The position numbers and the translations under genes are program-made. 64,000 nucleotides of DNA from Blumeriella jaapii (lineage: Eukaryota; Ascomycota; Leotiomycetes; Helotiales; Drepanopezizaceae). The stretch lies in NCBI GenBank assembly GCA_009599575.1, contig VWND01000025.1, positions 124,001 through 188,000 of the forward strand. Reading direction: 5' to 3'. Below are positions 43,971 through 57,752 of this stretch, piece by piece. Positions within the stretch are counted from its first letter, which is position 1. Every line of letters starts with the position of its first letter. Below the pieces are notes generated by a model. The model saw only the letters and a program-made list of their open reading frames with translations, was not told the DNA's origin and did not search any database.

Positions 43971-46900
43971 GGAAAGCATTCAATTTTTGTATAAATAATA
44001 ATATTTGCTATATTAACAAATATAAAACGATTTGCTTCGGACCAACGGAAACAGGAATAAACCCTTTTAATAAAGCTAAAAATCAAAATTAATTAAATAT
44101 TATTCGCTTGAAAATAAAAAATACGAAATGGAACGATTGCTTGAAAAACAGAAAAAATATAAAAACGATTTTTATTAATAAAAAAAAAACATTCTAAAAA
44201 GCGTATTAATTAAAAAAAAAACTTTTATCCTAAGCGTAAATAAAATTTAAATATATAAATAAAAAACAAATATATATATTGCTAATGCAAATATCGCATT
44301 TGCAAATATTATAACTGCATAATTAAGCCAGCGAATCACAAAAAAGCAAAATGCTTTTATTTTATTCGCCAAATTAATTAATATAAAAAAAAACGTTAGA
44401 ATCGAAAAAAAAAAATTTTGAAATTCGAAAAAAAACCGATAAAACTATTAAAAAAACTTTTATAATAAAACAAATTAACGATAATATAAAAAATATCGAT
44501 ACCGATATTCCGATTTAAATTATTTAAAAAATACCAGCTTTTAAACGCTTATTATTAATGCGAAGCGAAAAATAAATCGACAAATATATCAGCTCCGAAG
44601 CAATCGACGAAACTATTAAAAAAATCATAAAACAAAAAATTAAATTGAAATTTAGCGACCTATTTAGCATAAAAAGAAAATTCGATAAAATTATTAATAA
44701 ACAAATTTTTATATTAAAAAAAAAACGAAAAAATTAAAATCACCCGAAAAAAAAACGATTTTAAAATAAAAAAAAATTAAAAAAAAATTTATAATATCGC
44801 AGTTAATTTAGCCGATAAAAAAAAATCCTCGGAAAAAATCAGCCTTTTAATTTTTATTATAAAAACCTAAAAATCAAAACGACGAAACTGCTTTTACATA
44901 GCTATAAAAGCGCTAAAAATAAAAACAATATTTAAAAAAAATACGACCGTTTTCGTTTTACTCGATAATAAAGCCGAAGTCAATTATATAAACCAAAAAA
45001 CAGCCGAAGCCAATAATATTCCGATTATTATCGATAAACGAATAATTTACACGACCGTTAATAGAAATATTATTAAATTTAATAAAATTATACGAAATAT
45101 AAAAATCGACGTTAAAAGTATTATTATTTATAAAAACTTTTTAATAATAAAAAAATGCTTCCATCTTATTATTTTTAAAATGCCTTAAATTCTAAAAAGT
45201 TTCGTCAGTTTTAAATACACCGAAAACGGCCAAATAAAAGCTTTTTTTTTAAAACTGAAACCGATCTTTTTAAAGCCAAATCACCGTCGCCGACGATAAA
45301 ATCTTTTTAATCGACGTTTTATCGGAAAACGAATAGCCGGCTTTGGTTTTAAAACAAACGCTAAGCTATAACAAAACCTGGAAAATATTCGGCTAAAAAC
45401 ATTTACGTCGCTAATCGAAATAGCACCGCGAATAAAATTGGCTAATATTAATATTTTTAGCTATTAATTCGGAAATAAAAATTCCGAAGATTTCGTTTTC
45501 GTATTAAATAAACCCGATTTATATATTTTACTTTTTTGTATTAATATCAGCACTTTTTACAAGCGTAAAGCTAATAAAATACGATTCGTGAATTTTAGCG
45601 AATTCGATAGAAATATTTCCGAAAAAATAAACGATTAATTTAAAAAAAATAAAATAATAAAATCATCCTAACTAATTATTGGCGAATTCGAAAGATTTAT
45701 CACCGGCCGATTTTTCAGCTTATTATTTAGCAGCCGATTTATAAAAAAACGATTTAATAATTTAGCAATCGAAATTTAATTTTTGCCAAAAAAAAAAAAG
45801 GTTTTGTACGAAATCTTACGCAACCGAAAAAAAATTATAGCTTTCGATTTTACCGAAATGGGCCAATTCAGTTTTAACGTTACGCTTTATATCGATATTA
45901 AAACCGTGTTTTACGAAGTTTGGCAAAAAAAACCTTTTTAATTTCTAAAGCTTTTTAAAATAAAATAATCGAAATGCTAAAAAAACGAATTAAATAAAAA
46001 ATTTTCGAATTTTATTACGGCTTATACAAAAACAAATAGTTTATCGTTGCGAAAAAAAAGAAAAGCATTTATAAACTTATTATCGCAATCGTCGAAATAA
46101 ACAAAATAACGATACGAAACGCTAACGTGCCACTCAACGTCGATTAATTTTCGAACGAATTCGCAAAACTAACGATCGCTTTTTTTTTCGATCTGTTTTT
46201 CGGCTACGATTATTTAATACTTAATTTACGATTTCGAAATATAACAGCAATTTAAATTTTAATCGGTTTGCTACGTATAATTAAAGTATTTATAAAAGTT
46301 ATTAATTCGGTCGTTTAATTCGTAAAAATCGTATATAAAATCTTTATAATTTGCATTTCTGATATTATTTTTTTTTATATTAACGACGTCGAAATAAAAA
46401 GCTTTAAATCATATTATAATAATAAATTTTTTTTTCCGAAAGTTCGACGCTATATAATAAAACATATTTAAAACATCGATAAAATTATAGTTTGCTTCGA
46501 AAAAGCCAAAGCTATTATTAGCTTTCGATTAAAATTTTGCATGCCCGAAATAAATATCGTTAGCTATATAATTAATAGCGCCGGCCGCCACTTTTAATAA
46601 AAAAAAATTAAAAAAATCTGCGAATAAAAAAAATGTAAATATTACCGAAACCAAAGCCTTTATTAGCGTTATGATTTATTACCGCAATTAAATTAAAAAC
46701 TTTTTTTAAAAAGCTGCATTTATTTACGCTACGATAAAAAAAGAAATCGATTTCGTTTGGAAAAAAAAATAAAGCAAAGTTATAAAAGTTTTTAAAAACA
46801 ATTTTTTATCGGCCTTATCGCTTATGCGAATCGATTATAACCCAAACGCAAAAAAAATCATTTTAACTATCGACGCTAGTATTTTCGATTAAAAAGCTGT

Positions 46901-47344
46901 ATTGTAATAAATCGATAAAAACAAAAAACGGCATTTTTTACGATTCGAAAGCGGCTTATAATTTCTCGCGAAAATACGCTACGATGCTATCAAACGAAAA
47001 TATCGAAGCGTTTTTAAAATAATAAAAAAAATAAAAAGCGAATTATACGGCGTATATTTCATTTTGAAAATAAACGCAAAAGTTTTTATCGATTAATTAA
47101 ATAAAAAAGCTAATAACCTGCCAAAAGCATTCGTTATTAATTAAATAGCTTGGATGCGATTTATAAACTTCGAAATTAAATATATTAAAAAAACAATTAA
47201 TACAGCGGCAAACGGCTTTTTTAAACAAAAACGTTTTTATCCGTTTGATTTCGCTAAACAAAACGAATAAAATATTAACGAATAAATTACTAACGAAATC
47301 GGTTGCTTCGCTATTTGCGCTTTGGATTTTACAGAGCCAAAATC

Positions 47345-47440
47345 ATTCGCGTTGCTATTTCGGCTGGCACCGCGAATAAAAAACATTAATTTTCGGACCG
47401 AAAAAGCATTCGCGTTATTATTTCGGCTAGCACCGCAAAT
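47345..47440 (+). repeat. 33-bp module, two copies in B-II
   Basis: Copies at 47345-47377 (both arms perfect) and 47408-47440 (right arm RIP-changed to CGCAAAT), same sites as in B-I. Confidence 0.7.
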
Positions 47441-49499
47441 GAATTTGACCGAAAACAATCGGGATAAGCCGATTAATAACGACGAAAATAAACTTTTAAT
47501 CGATAACTACGAAATAAAAGATTTTTATTTAATCGCATATTATTTACCATTTTATTTAAATCATTTAGCGTATCAAATTATCAGTTTAAATTATTTAAAA
47601 ACCAGGCTTTCGATTATATTTTAGCCGATAAAAAACTGTATAAAATAAAAAATAATATATATTAAAAACGCTTAATAATAAATAACAAAGCTGATAAATT
47701 TCAAATTATAAAAAAAACCTACGAAAAAATATTTTATAAAAAAGCTGAAATTATTTATTACCGAATCAAAAACGACTTCTAATGGAAAAAATGCTTCGAA
47801 AACTGTAAAGTTTTCGTTAAAAGCTGCATCTTTTATTAAAAACGAAAACCTGGCCGAAAAAAAAACTTATTATATCCGATATAATTTTTTAGAATTTAAA
47901 AAAAAATCAATTTCGACGTTATACGCGTACCGATTATCGACCGCGGATATACGTGTTTCGTACTCGCTATTAACGATTTATTTAAATAATCTGAAAAAAA
48001 ACCTTTTCGAAACGCTATTTTCGAAGCTATAACAACCTTTTTTTAAAAAAACGTTATATATCGATACGGTTTGTTTAGCAAATTAAACGTCGATAATAAA
48101 TCCGAAAACAAAAGCGTTGTTAAAACTTTTACAAAAAAATACGATATTCAGCGCATTTAAATTTCAATTTACAATTCGAAAAGCAACGGATCCGTGGAAC
48201 GAAACCATAAAAATATTTTTAACGGCCTTTTAAAAACTATTCGAAAAAGCTATAAGCGTTAATTACGGAAATTCTCGGAAATGCTTTTTATTATGCGCAT
48301 ATGCATACACGCTTTTATTAAAATAATTTTATTTTTTATTTAATACGGCAAAAACGCCCGATTATTTTTAAAAACAAAATGGCTTATATAAAAGTTTTAT
48401 AACGTAGTTAAAATAAAAACGAAAGCTGACTTATTAGCAATAAAATTTAAACAGCTAAATTACCGCGATATAGATATAAAAAAAATAATTTAAAAAAAAA
48501 AAAATATAAAAAAATAGCTAAAAAAGTCTAAAATAAAACCAAGATTTTAAAAAAAACGCTAATTAAAAAAAAAGATTTAATTTTAATTTACGACGTTCAG
48601 CGCGCTATCGACAAATCGGCCGATACTAAATTTAATTATAAATAGCTCGAATCTTACGAAATATACGAAGCCGAATTAAATAAAAGCTATTATAAACTTA
48701 CGAAACTCGATAAAACAAAACTAAAAAAAACGTTCGCCGCCAACCGGTTAAAGCGATTTTATAAAAAAAATTAGCAAATTTACCTTTTAAACTTTAATTT
48801 AAACAGCGACTTCGATTTCAGCGATTCCGACGACGATTCCGACCAAAGCGATTATATTTCTAAAAAAAAAAAAACTTTTGAAAAAATTTAAAAACGACCG
48901 GACGATAACTTCGCTGTTAAAAACACAATTTAAGTCGTGATTCCACTTATAACCGAAGAAAAAAAATGCTTACAAAATTGTTTATTAATTATTTTATTAT
49001 TTTTTATTATTTATTATTTTCTTTTTTTATTATATATTGTTTTATTATTTTTGTTTTGCTTACTTATATATAATCTAATCATTTTATTTTATATATATTA
49101 TTTATTCTTAAGACTTTTTTTTATATTATTTAAAATATTTATTATACTTTTTTTTATTTAACTGTACTTTTGTTTATTAGAACAAAGGTTTTGTATATAT
49201 TTAAGCCGCATATTTGATATATTTATAATGCTCGGATATTTTACGAAAACTATTTTTTATACATTTTATTATTTGCTATTTTCTGCACTGTTTACTTTTT
49301 TCGCTGTTTTGAACGGATGCTTGCCTAAATAGTTATAATTTATTAAAAAAATAATATACGGATTTCCGTAATTTTTAAATACAAATATTTTATAATTCCC
49401 GTACTTTTTTCCAATTACTTTTTAATAAATATAATACATTTTTTTAATTAACAAATTTATCGATACTATATCGTTTTTTAATTAAAGCGTTGCTAAACT

Positions 49500-52400
49500 T
49501 AGCAAACTTATTTTTAATTTATTTTAAAACGGAATTATTATACGCAATTTTTTCGAATTTAAGCAAATATACAATGCCGCCATTTTAAATTAACAAGCAG
49601 CTTTCGTAAAAATATTTATAAAACAATTCGATATAATAATTAAAAACGTTAATAAATTTTTATTCGATTACGAAAGTTTTATTAAAACTAAATTTATTCG
49701 CAAAAGTTTTAATTACGATAAGTTTTTGCTAAATTACAATAACGTTTTAAAAATCTTCGCCGAAGCAAAAAAAACTCGAAATAACAAAAAAAAAATAACA
49801 AACCGAATATTACGCTTTTTGCCAAATCAACGAAAAAAAAATATTTAAAAATACGTTTTTAACAAAATCACCGGTGTTATTTTATTTCGGCACTTCGCTC
49901 GCTTTTTCGAAATTATTACCTTTATTAAAAAAAAAGTCTGGATATTAAACGCTTATATTTTTAAAACGCAAATTTTAAAAGCTAATAATCCAAAGGTCCG
50001 CAAATTCACAGGCTTTTTTACAATTGTCTGCAAACTGGTCGACGACGTTATACAATCGCCAAAAAAAGTTTTAATCGGCTGCGAAATTTTAAATTTGATT
50101 TTTTTTTTAAAACAAAAAATTAAGCGTCGCTAAATACGGCATTTTTATATTAAAAAAAAAAAACGACGTTATTTCGATATTTCAAATTTACGACGACGAA
50201 AAAAACGAAAAAGCCAATATTATTTTCGTTTAATTCGAAAAAATATACGCGATAGCAATTAATACTTTTAAAGCAATTAAAACAATTCGGCGATTTTTAC
50301 TTTTAATTATCGAAAACGAATCCGAAAACGAAACCAAAAGTATAACAGTAAATAACCGCTTATTCGAATACAAAAAACCTATTATACTTATAAAAATAAT
50401 TCCGAAAAAAATAAAAATAAAAAACGTAAAAAAACGCGCCGACATTTTCGAAACTTTTTTTATTCGAAAAAAAAAATCATTCGCGTCGTTAGCAAAAAAA
50501 ACACCGCGAATAAAAACAGCCGGAAATCGACGCCGAGTTATAAGCTTTAAGCTAATTAACAAAAAACGCGACGATTTTACGAAATCAAATTTAAAAAACG
50601 CCGGCATTTCGAAAAAAAAAACCCAAACGATTTTAAATTTGATTTTTCGAAATTAAATACGCAAATATTAAAAACGCTTGCTGCGTTTAAAAACGTCGTA
50701 CCGCCGATACTTCAAATTTTAATAAAAGTATTTAAAATCTCGATTATTATACGGCTCGACCGAAAAGATTTGAAAAAAAATATCGAAATTATCGCGAAAA
50801 AAATTATATAAAAAACACAAAATTAAATTATTTTATTTAAAAATCTCGCTTTCGACGACGAAACGATCTAAAAGTTTTATTTCGATACGTTTATACAAAA
50901 ATCAAATAAATTCGTCAGCTTTTTTCTTTTTGCTTCGAACGAAAATTAAACCAAGCTTTTTTCGAAAAATTACAAATATAATACGTTAAAGCAAATAAAA
51001 AAAACTTTTGAAAACGGTAATTTATTTTTATTCGAGCTTTTTTTCGCTAAGAAACTCCGATTTTTTAATTTCGTTTTTACAAATAACGTTAACGCTAAAA
51101 AAAACGGCAAATTTTGTTATTTTTACGTACGCTATTACGCGGCGTATTACGATTTAATTATAAAAAAAATTAATATTATCGGCTTCGCTAATCGATTCGC
51201 TGTTATTAAAAATTCGGATTACGACGTATTCGAAATTGATTTTAATAATTAATTTATATTCCGACGAAAAACTGCGAAAATTATTTAAGCGCGTGCTAAA
51301 ATTTACCTGGGCTACGCAAACTTTAAAATAAACCTTAAGGTTTTTAGCGCGATTATAAAGCTCGATTAAAACGTAAAAAAATAAAAACAACAAATATTTT
51401 TAAAAGCCGACTTTTTTAGCTTTTCGACCGAAAATATATTTTAAAGTTTATTTAAATTAAATTGCGAATTCGTTAATTACGTAAAATCTTACAACGAAGA
51501 AAACAAATTATTATTATATTTTATAAAAAAAAAAGTAGCTATATACAAGTATTATTTTCGACTGGTTAAAACCCAAAAAACGCTTACAGCTTTTTTACTA
51601 ATATATTTTATAATTTTATTTAATAAGCTTTCAAAATACACCCCGGCTTTTACTTCGCTGTTTTAATTATTCGAAACCTCGGAAACTGCCGTTTCGTAGC
51701 TTACTTTAACGTTCCGATCGCTTTAAGTTTCGCTGATCCCGACCGTATTATAATTATAAAATTCGATATCGCCGATTTTCAAAAAAAGAAAAAAATCGAA
51801 AACTTTATTAACGCCATTTTCGATTACTACGTTTTGCTTGCATTCGCATATAATTCGGAAATAATCGAAGCTTATTTGCAATTATACTACGACGCCAAGC
51901 TGACTAAAATCACTCAGAAAAGCTCAGCTTTCTCGTATTTTAGCGCGTTTAAAACAATGGCTTTAATTATTTCATCGAATTACAAAACCGAAAGCTACGG
52001 AATAAAAAATAAAATAACTTTTATTAGCTTTTCGATTAAGCAAAAAGTTTTCGTTAAATTCAGAATTTAAAAAACCGACGGCGCGATACTAATTTATTCG
52101 AATAATTATACGGCGCAAAAATACAAAAACCATTTCGAAAACGACGTTTCGATAAGCTATCTAATATTATTTATACTGCGGCGAAAGCAATTACAACATT
52201 TTCGGTAATTTCGATTGCAAACGATTATTTCCGAATTATTTCGTAAAATAGTTTTTTTTACAAACTTCGAAGCTTTTTCAAAAGCACTCGTCGGCAAACA
52301 ATCGTAATTCGACCTATTAATTTTACGCGAAGCAAAAGCGTTAATCGGTTTTAATTACGACGAATTAATCGATTATTTTTACAATTTCAATATAAGACTT

Positions 52401-52690
52401 TTTAACGCTTTTTGCAAAGCGTAAAACTACGTTCAAAAGCTAAAATTTATTATTTACGCAAAAAAGTCGTAGAAAACATCCGTCGCGGCGACGCTTAATA
52501 ATATTATCGACGAAAAAGCTATCAAAACGTTCGTAAATTTAAACGATATTTCGATTAATATTTTATCGAATTATTTTTTAAAAAAGCAGAATAAGCAAAA
52601 TGATTTAAACGACAAGCGAAACGCTATTTTTCCGCAAAAGCCAATAGCAAAAAGGCCAAAAACGGGTTAGGAAACCGAAAGAATATAAAG
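49500..52690 (+). pseudogene. B-II extra coding-like segment
   Basis: It is collinear with 36490-39700. The longest surviving piece (51834-52070) reads MLAFAYNSEIIEAYLQLYYD and so on. RIP stops break the rest. Confidence 0.55.
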
Positions 52691-52816
52691 CTAAGAAATT
52701 CGGTTTTTAATTAATTGGTTTTTAAATTATATAAAATAAATTAAATTACATTTATTAGAATTATGTTTTTTTTTAATCGTAATCAAAAACGATTACGTAT
52801 ATTATTTGAAACAGAA

Positions 52817-53082
52817 TATAAAACGGTAATACTTTGTATTAATAAAAATTAATAGTTTTAGTTATAATCGAGGCATAAACCCTTTCGAGACCCTTTGCCA
52901 CTGATTACTTTCAACAGGTATAAAACAAAGCACCCTTTTAAATAGTATTATAAGCATACAATTCAATTTATACTTTTATTCATTTTTCTTTTCTTTTTTT
53001 CAGTCTTTTCTGGGGATTCCCTAAACTATCTTACCCACCGATATGTGGCCGTATCAGTCTGGTTTTCCTACCTACTTTTATA
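52817..53082 (+). repeat. B-II 3' LTR
   Basis: 266 bp, TATAAAACGGTAATAC to CTACTTTTATA, preceded by a purine-rich GAAACAGAA. Confidence 0.9.
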
Positions 53083-54599
53083 TTATTTTAGTAGAAATTT
53101 ACGAAAGGTCGAAAGCGTTTTTGCAGATATTGGTTGTAAATTTCGGTTTGACCGTCGGTTTTAAAATGAGCGGCTGTTGAAAGTTTTAATTGCGTATCGA
53201 ATATTTTGTTTAATTCAGATTAAAAAATAAATTAATATTAAAGGTTACGATCGCTAATAATACTTTTTAAAAAGTTAAAATATTTGTATACGTGAAATAT
53301 ATATAATTTGGCGAAGTTTCGAGCGTCGATATTTTTATAACAGAAAATCGAAATAATTTGCTTGGAAAAGCGATTTATTATTACGAATACGTTATTATAA
53401 TCGTATTTGTTTTGTTAAAATTGCAAAAGTTTATTATAACGTGCTTTTAAAAATAATCAAAAATAAAAAAAAACTGAAAAAAGCCGGAGCGTTTATTTTT
53501 TAAAATAAAACTTTTTCGATAAGCGTAGCAATTGCGATAATATTATTTTACGAAAGCTGTTATATTTCGCTAATAATATTAGTTCGAAAGCAATTGCGTA
53601 GTTTTGCGAGCGTTGGGATAAGCGGTAAAGATTTGGTCGTGCACTTTTCGTATAAGGGCCAAACGAAAGTAATCGACGTTTAATATTATTAAGCGATCGT
53701 GATATAACAGCAGATCGCGTTTAAATATATACGAAATGTTGTTATTGTTTTTTTTCGCAGCGTTTCGTACAGCTTTTTTTCGGAGGGCTATCAGGCTGCT
53801 AGCTGTGCGATTAGCGTGAAAAAGCTGGTTAACGATACGAAATGCGAAAAAAAAATTAGCTATTTTAACGATAAAAACAGCTGTTTCGGAGGCCGTGAAA
53901 AGTCGAAGTTTTTTAATTAAAAGGCGGTGATTAATTTAATCGGTTCGAAAAAAGGTTTGCAGACGCTAAATGCGTTTAAAAAAGTTTTAGCGGTCGAATT
54001 CGGTCGTACGACGTATTAATACGTTAGTCAAAAGATTGTATTTATTTGGTTTGTACGTAATAAGAAAATTGTAGTCGGCGAAAAGCTCGGCTTAGCGTGC
54101 TTATCGAGCGTTTAAAGATTTGAAAATTATAAAATATTTTAAAGCTTTGTGATTAATAATAATTTTGATTTAATAAATTGAATTAAGTAATTTAATACGA
54201 AAATTGCTTAGAAATTTTATAATTGCGAGCATTTTTTTGTCGTATACAACGTAGTTTAGTTTTGCGAAAACTATGGTTTTGCTAAAATAAACGATTAAGA
54301 ATTAATCGTCGTTATAGAATTGCGAAAGCATAAAAGCTATTACGCCGTCGGAAGCGTTAGTTTTTAATATGCAAGGAAGGTTTTGCTTATAATATTATAG
54401 AATTGATGCAATAATAAAGGCTAGTATAAAAAGGTCGAAACTTTTTTAATATTTAAAAATGAAATTATAAAAAACGTTAGCTTTGGTTAAATAAACTAGA
54501 AATTTTGCAATTATATCGTAGTTTCGAATAAAACGTCGGTAAAAGTTATAAAAACCAAAAAAGCTTTATATATTTTTTATAATAATAGAAAGCTTTTAA

Positions 54600-55200
54600 T
54601 AAGCGATTACGAAAAAATTTTTTGGGTTTATTTTTAGGCTTTTAATAGAAATAATAAAACTTAGGTAACGGGTTCGAATAACGTTGAATTTAGACTTTCG
54701 AATATCGGCTTATAATTTAGCGTTAACGAGCTTTTAAAGCATTTTGCGAACGTATATAGCGTGTTTTAAAAAATCGAACGAATAAATAAAAATATTATTT
54801 AAATTTATAATATAAAAATCGTTTAAATAATCGAAAAAAACGTCGTTTATATAATATTAATAAATTGCGGGTTTATTAATAAAGCTAAAAAATAGTATTT
54901 TGCATTTATAAGCGTCGTAACGCGTACGAAACGTCGTTAATTTTTTATTAGCAAAATTCATTCGAATTTTATAAAAAATTTAACGAATATCGAGCTTTAT
55001 AAAAATTCGCGCTTTCGAAAAACGAGCAAAAGTTTTATCGATAAAAAAAAAAAGGTAGCGATTTTTACGAGTAATATTATTAAAAATTCGATAATCGATA
55101 TAAAAACGCAATAAACCGTCGGGTTTTTTGGCGAAAAGCATTAAAACAGCGAAAAAAGCGATAAAAGGTTCGATAAAGCTTTTGTTAAAGTTATTTTACA
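54600..55200 (-). pseudogene. A-II reverse transcriptase remnant
   Basis: It aligns with 25129-25734 of A-I on minus, with the AKKPDG-type segment at about 55115-55140, but carries more stops. No long frame remains. Confidence 0.75.
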
Positions 55201-55785
55201 AATAAGTTTTAATAATTTCGAGCTTTAGAATCGATATTTTGTATAAAAAAATGTATTTTAGTTTTTTTTTATTTATAATAAGTTCGATTTTATGGTCGTA
55301 AAGCCGGTAAAAGGCTAGCTTATTATTGGCGGCTTTAAAAAACACGTATTCGAGGTTTTTGTATTTCGGAAAAAAAGATTCGAGGAAAGGTTTATTCGAA
55401 GTTAGTTTTATTAAGCTGGTTAAAAGGGTCGAAATCGATATTTCGTTCGTTTTAAAGCGTTCGAAAAAACTGTGAAATTAAGTTTTAAGAAAAGTGTTAT
55501 ACGTAAAATTGTTTAGTATTTTGTCGATTTTATATAAAAAAATTAAAAATATTTTAATTGCTTTTTTTTTGAAAATTAGCTTGAAAATATAAATAGTGAT
55601 TTGGCAGATGAAAATTGGATAAGCAGTAAGTTAAGAGACTCGTTTTCGAACTGGTCGTTTGGAAGGTTCAGAAAATGGCTTATTTAAATTATCGATTATA
55701 TTAAATTAAAAGGTTATCGCGGCGAAGGTTTTTTTTCGGTTTTTGATATAATTGTTTTTCGTAGAACGAAAAAGCTGTTTTGACG

Positions 55786-55816
<31 letters not shown>

Positions 55817-55872
55817 ATAAAAAAAGGATCGGCAGCTTAAAAAAGTGGTGGTATGATTTTTTGTATTATTTT

Positions 55873-55905
55873 ATTAGCGTCGCTATCGAAATTGGCACCG
55901 CGAAT
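55873..55905 (+). repeat. 33-bp module in A-II
   Basis: ATTAGCG, core TCGCTATCGAAATTGGCAC, CGCGAAT. Same site as in A-I. Confidence 0.65.
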
Positions 55906-56112
55906 AAAATTCGATTTTTTCGCGCTTCGCATAGCGTCGTAGGTTTGTTACAATTGTTTAAGGTTTTTATTACGTTTTACAGCGTCGTTTTAATTGCGAG
56001 ATTGAATTTTTCGGAAGTGTAAATAAAAAATTTTAATACAACGAGCGTAAAAAGCTGTGAGGGGGTAAGATTTCGGCTAATAAAACTTGCGTTTATTATA
56101 GTTTAATAAAAC

Positions 56113-56341
56113 TGTGACAGCTGGCTTAGGGGTGATCATGGTGAATGATATGGGCCGAAAGATACGCGTGTACGTTGAATACTAAGGTGAAAAGCTCTAA
56201 GATAAACGGGAGCTCTGAACTATTAAATACAGGTTGATAAGGGTCCGTGCGCAAACCTTAATCCTACCACTGGCAATTACTACTGGCAAATTACTACTAG
56301 CAATTACCACTGGCAATTTACCACCGGCCAGGATCGTAACA
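56113..56341 (-). repeat. Short C element, LTR 1
   Basis: 229 bp, TGTGACAGCTGGCTTAGG to GATCGTAACA on plus. Confidence 0.9.
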
Positions 56342-56894
56342 CTACCCCCCCCTTTCGAAGAACTGGTCCCCAGATCTGAAGCCGTAGAACCCAACCCGTA
56401 TTTCCTTCTATTTCAATCCACCAGGCAGACGTAGGTTGCCAGCCATTTTGTCGCAAAAGCAGGCGTAGGTTGCCAGCCGTTTTAATCGTATAGGCAGAGG
56501 TAGGTTGCCAGCCTGCAGTTAGATGCAAGCTCTTATAGATCGACAGGCTTAGCGAAAAGGTCGAATCGTATTGAATAGTATGCAGTTAGGTGCAAGCTCT
56601 GGTAGCAGTTAAGGTGCGAGCTCGTAGATCGACAGGCTTAGCGAAAAGGTCGAATCGTTAAAAGAAAGAGGGTTCCGAATTGCAGAGGCAGGTCGAAATG
56701 AGGGACGGGCTCCAGCTTTTTCTGGAAACAAGATCAATGGAAGGGAATATTGATCGAGGCACCGACGAACACGTCGGTACGGGTGGCGTAAGGAATACGA
56801 GTTGCAAAGGCAGATCGAATTTTTGAACCGTAAATACAAAGCTTTCCAGCTAGATACAAAGCTTCCCAGCGGAGTGTGTGTGACCTTAGTATTA

Positions 56895-57150
56895 TGTGAC
56901 AGCTGGCTTAAGGGTGATCATGGTGAATGATATGGGCCGAAAGATACGCGTGTACGTTGAATACTAAGGTGAAAAGCTCTAAGGTACGGAAGCTCTGAAC
57001 TATTAAATACAGGTTGGTAGGGGTCCGTGCGCAAACCTTAATTCCACCACTGGCAATTACTACTGGCAATTACCACTAGCAATTACTACTGGCAGCTATA
57101 CCACTGGCAGCTATACCACTGGTAGCTATACCACTGGTAGGATCGTAACA
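56895..57150 (-). repeat. Short C element, LTR 2 (shared, longer)
   Basis: 256 bp. It is longer because of an internal minisatellite of ACTGGCAGCTATACC units (about 57080-57140). Confidence 0.9.
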
Positions 57151-57752
57151 CTACCCCCCCCTTTTGAAGAACTGGTCCCCAGATCTGAAGCCGTAGAACC
57201 CAACCCGTATTTCCTTCCATATTTTCAACCCATCAGGCAGACGTAGGTTGCCAGCCATTTTATCGCATAAGCAGACGTAGGTTGCTAGCCGTTTTGTCGT
57301 AAAAGCAGGCGTAAGTTGCCAGCTATTTTAATCGCATAGGCAGAGGTAGGTTGCCAGCCATTTCGTCGTATAGGCAGAGGTAGGTTGCCAGCCGTTTTGT
57401 CGCATAGGCAGGCGTAAGTTGCCAGCTATTGTATGCAATTAGGTGCAAGCTTTGATAGATCGACAGGCTCAGCGAAAAGGTCGAACTGTTGTATGCAGTC
57501 AGGTGCAAGCTCTGATAGATCGACAGGCTTAGTAAAAGGGTCGAATCGTTGAAAGAAAAAGGGTTTCGAATTGCAGAGGCAGGTCGAAATGAGGGACGGG
57601 CTCCAGCTTTTTCTGGAAACAAGATCAACGGAAGGGAATATTGATCGAGGCACCGACGAATACATCGTCGGTACGGGTGGCGTAAGCCTAGATACAAAGC
57701 TTCCCAGCTAGATACAACGCTTCCCAGCGGAATGTGTTTGACCTTAGTATTA

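Larger units (their letters stand above)
41786..53082 (+). mobile_element. B-II: second full-length family B element
   Basis: The LTRs are 41786-42052 and 52817-53082. The 4-bp duplication TTAT flanks it (41782-41785 and 53083-53086). It is inserted in the integrase end of A-II. Gag starts with MRGRMPLSGS at 42822, the RT catalytic YVDD has become YIND (about 46380), and integrase and the extra 3' segment follow as in B-I. It is more strongly mutated than B-I. Confidence 0.92.

Noticed and set aside
56197..57697. Several ORFs of 60-125 codons in the tandem short C element
   Set aside because: They span LTR and internal repeats in different frames and repeat between units; nothing resembles a retroelement protein.
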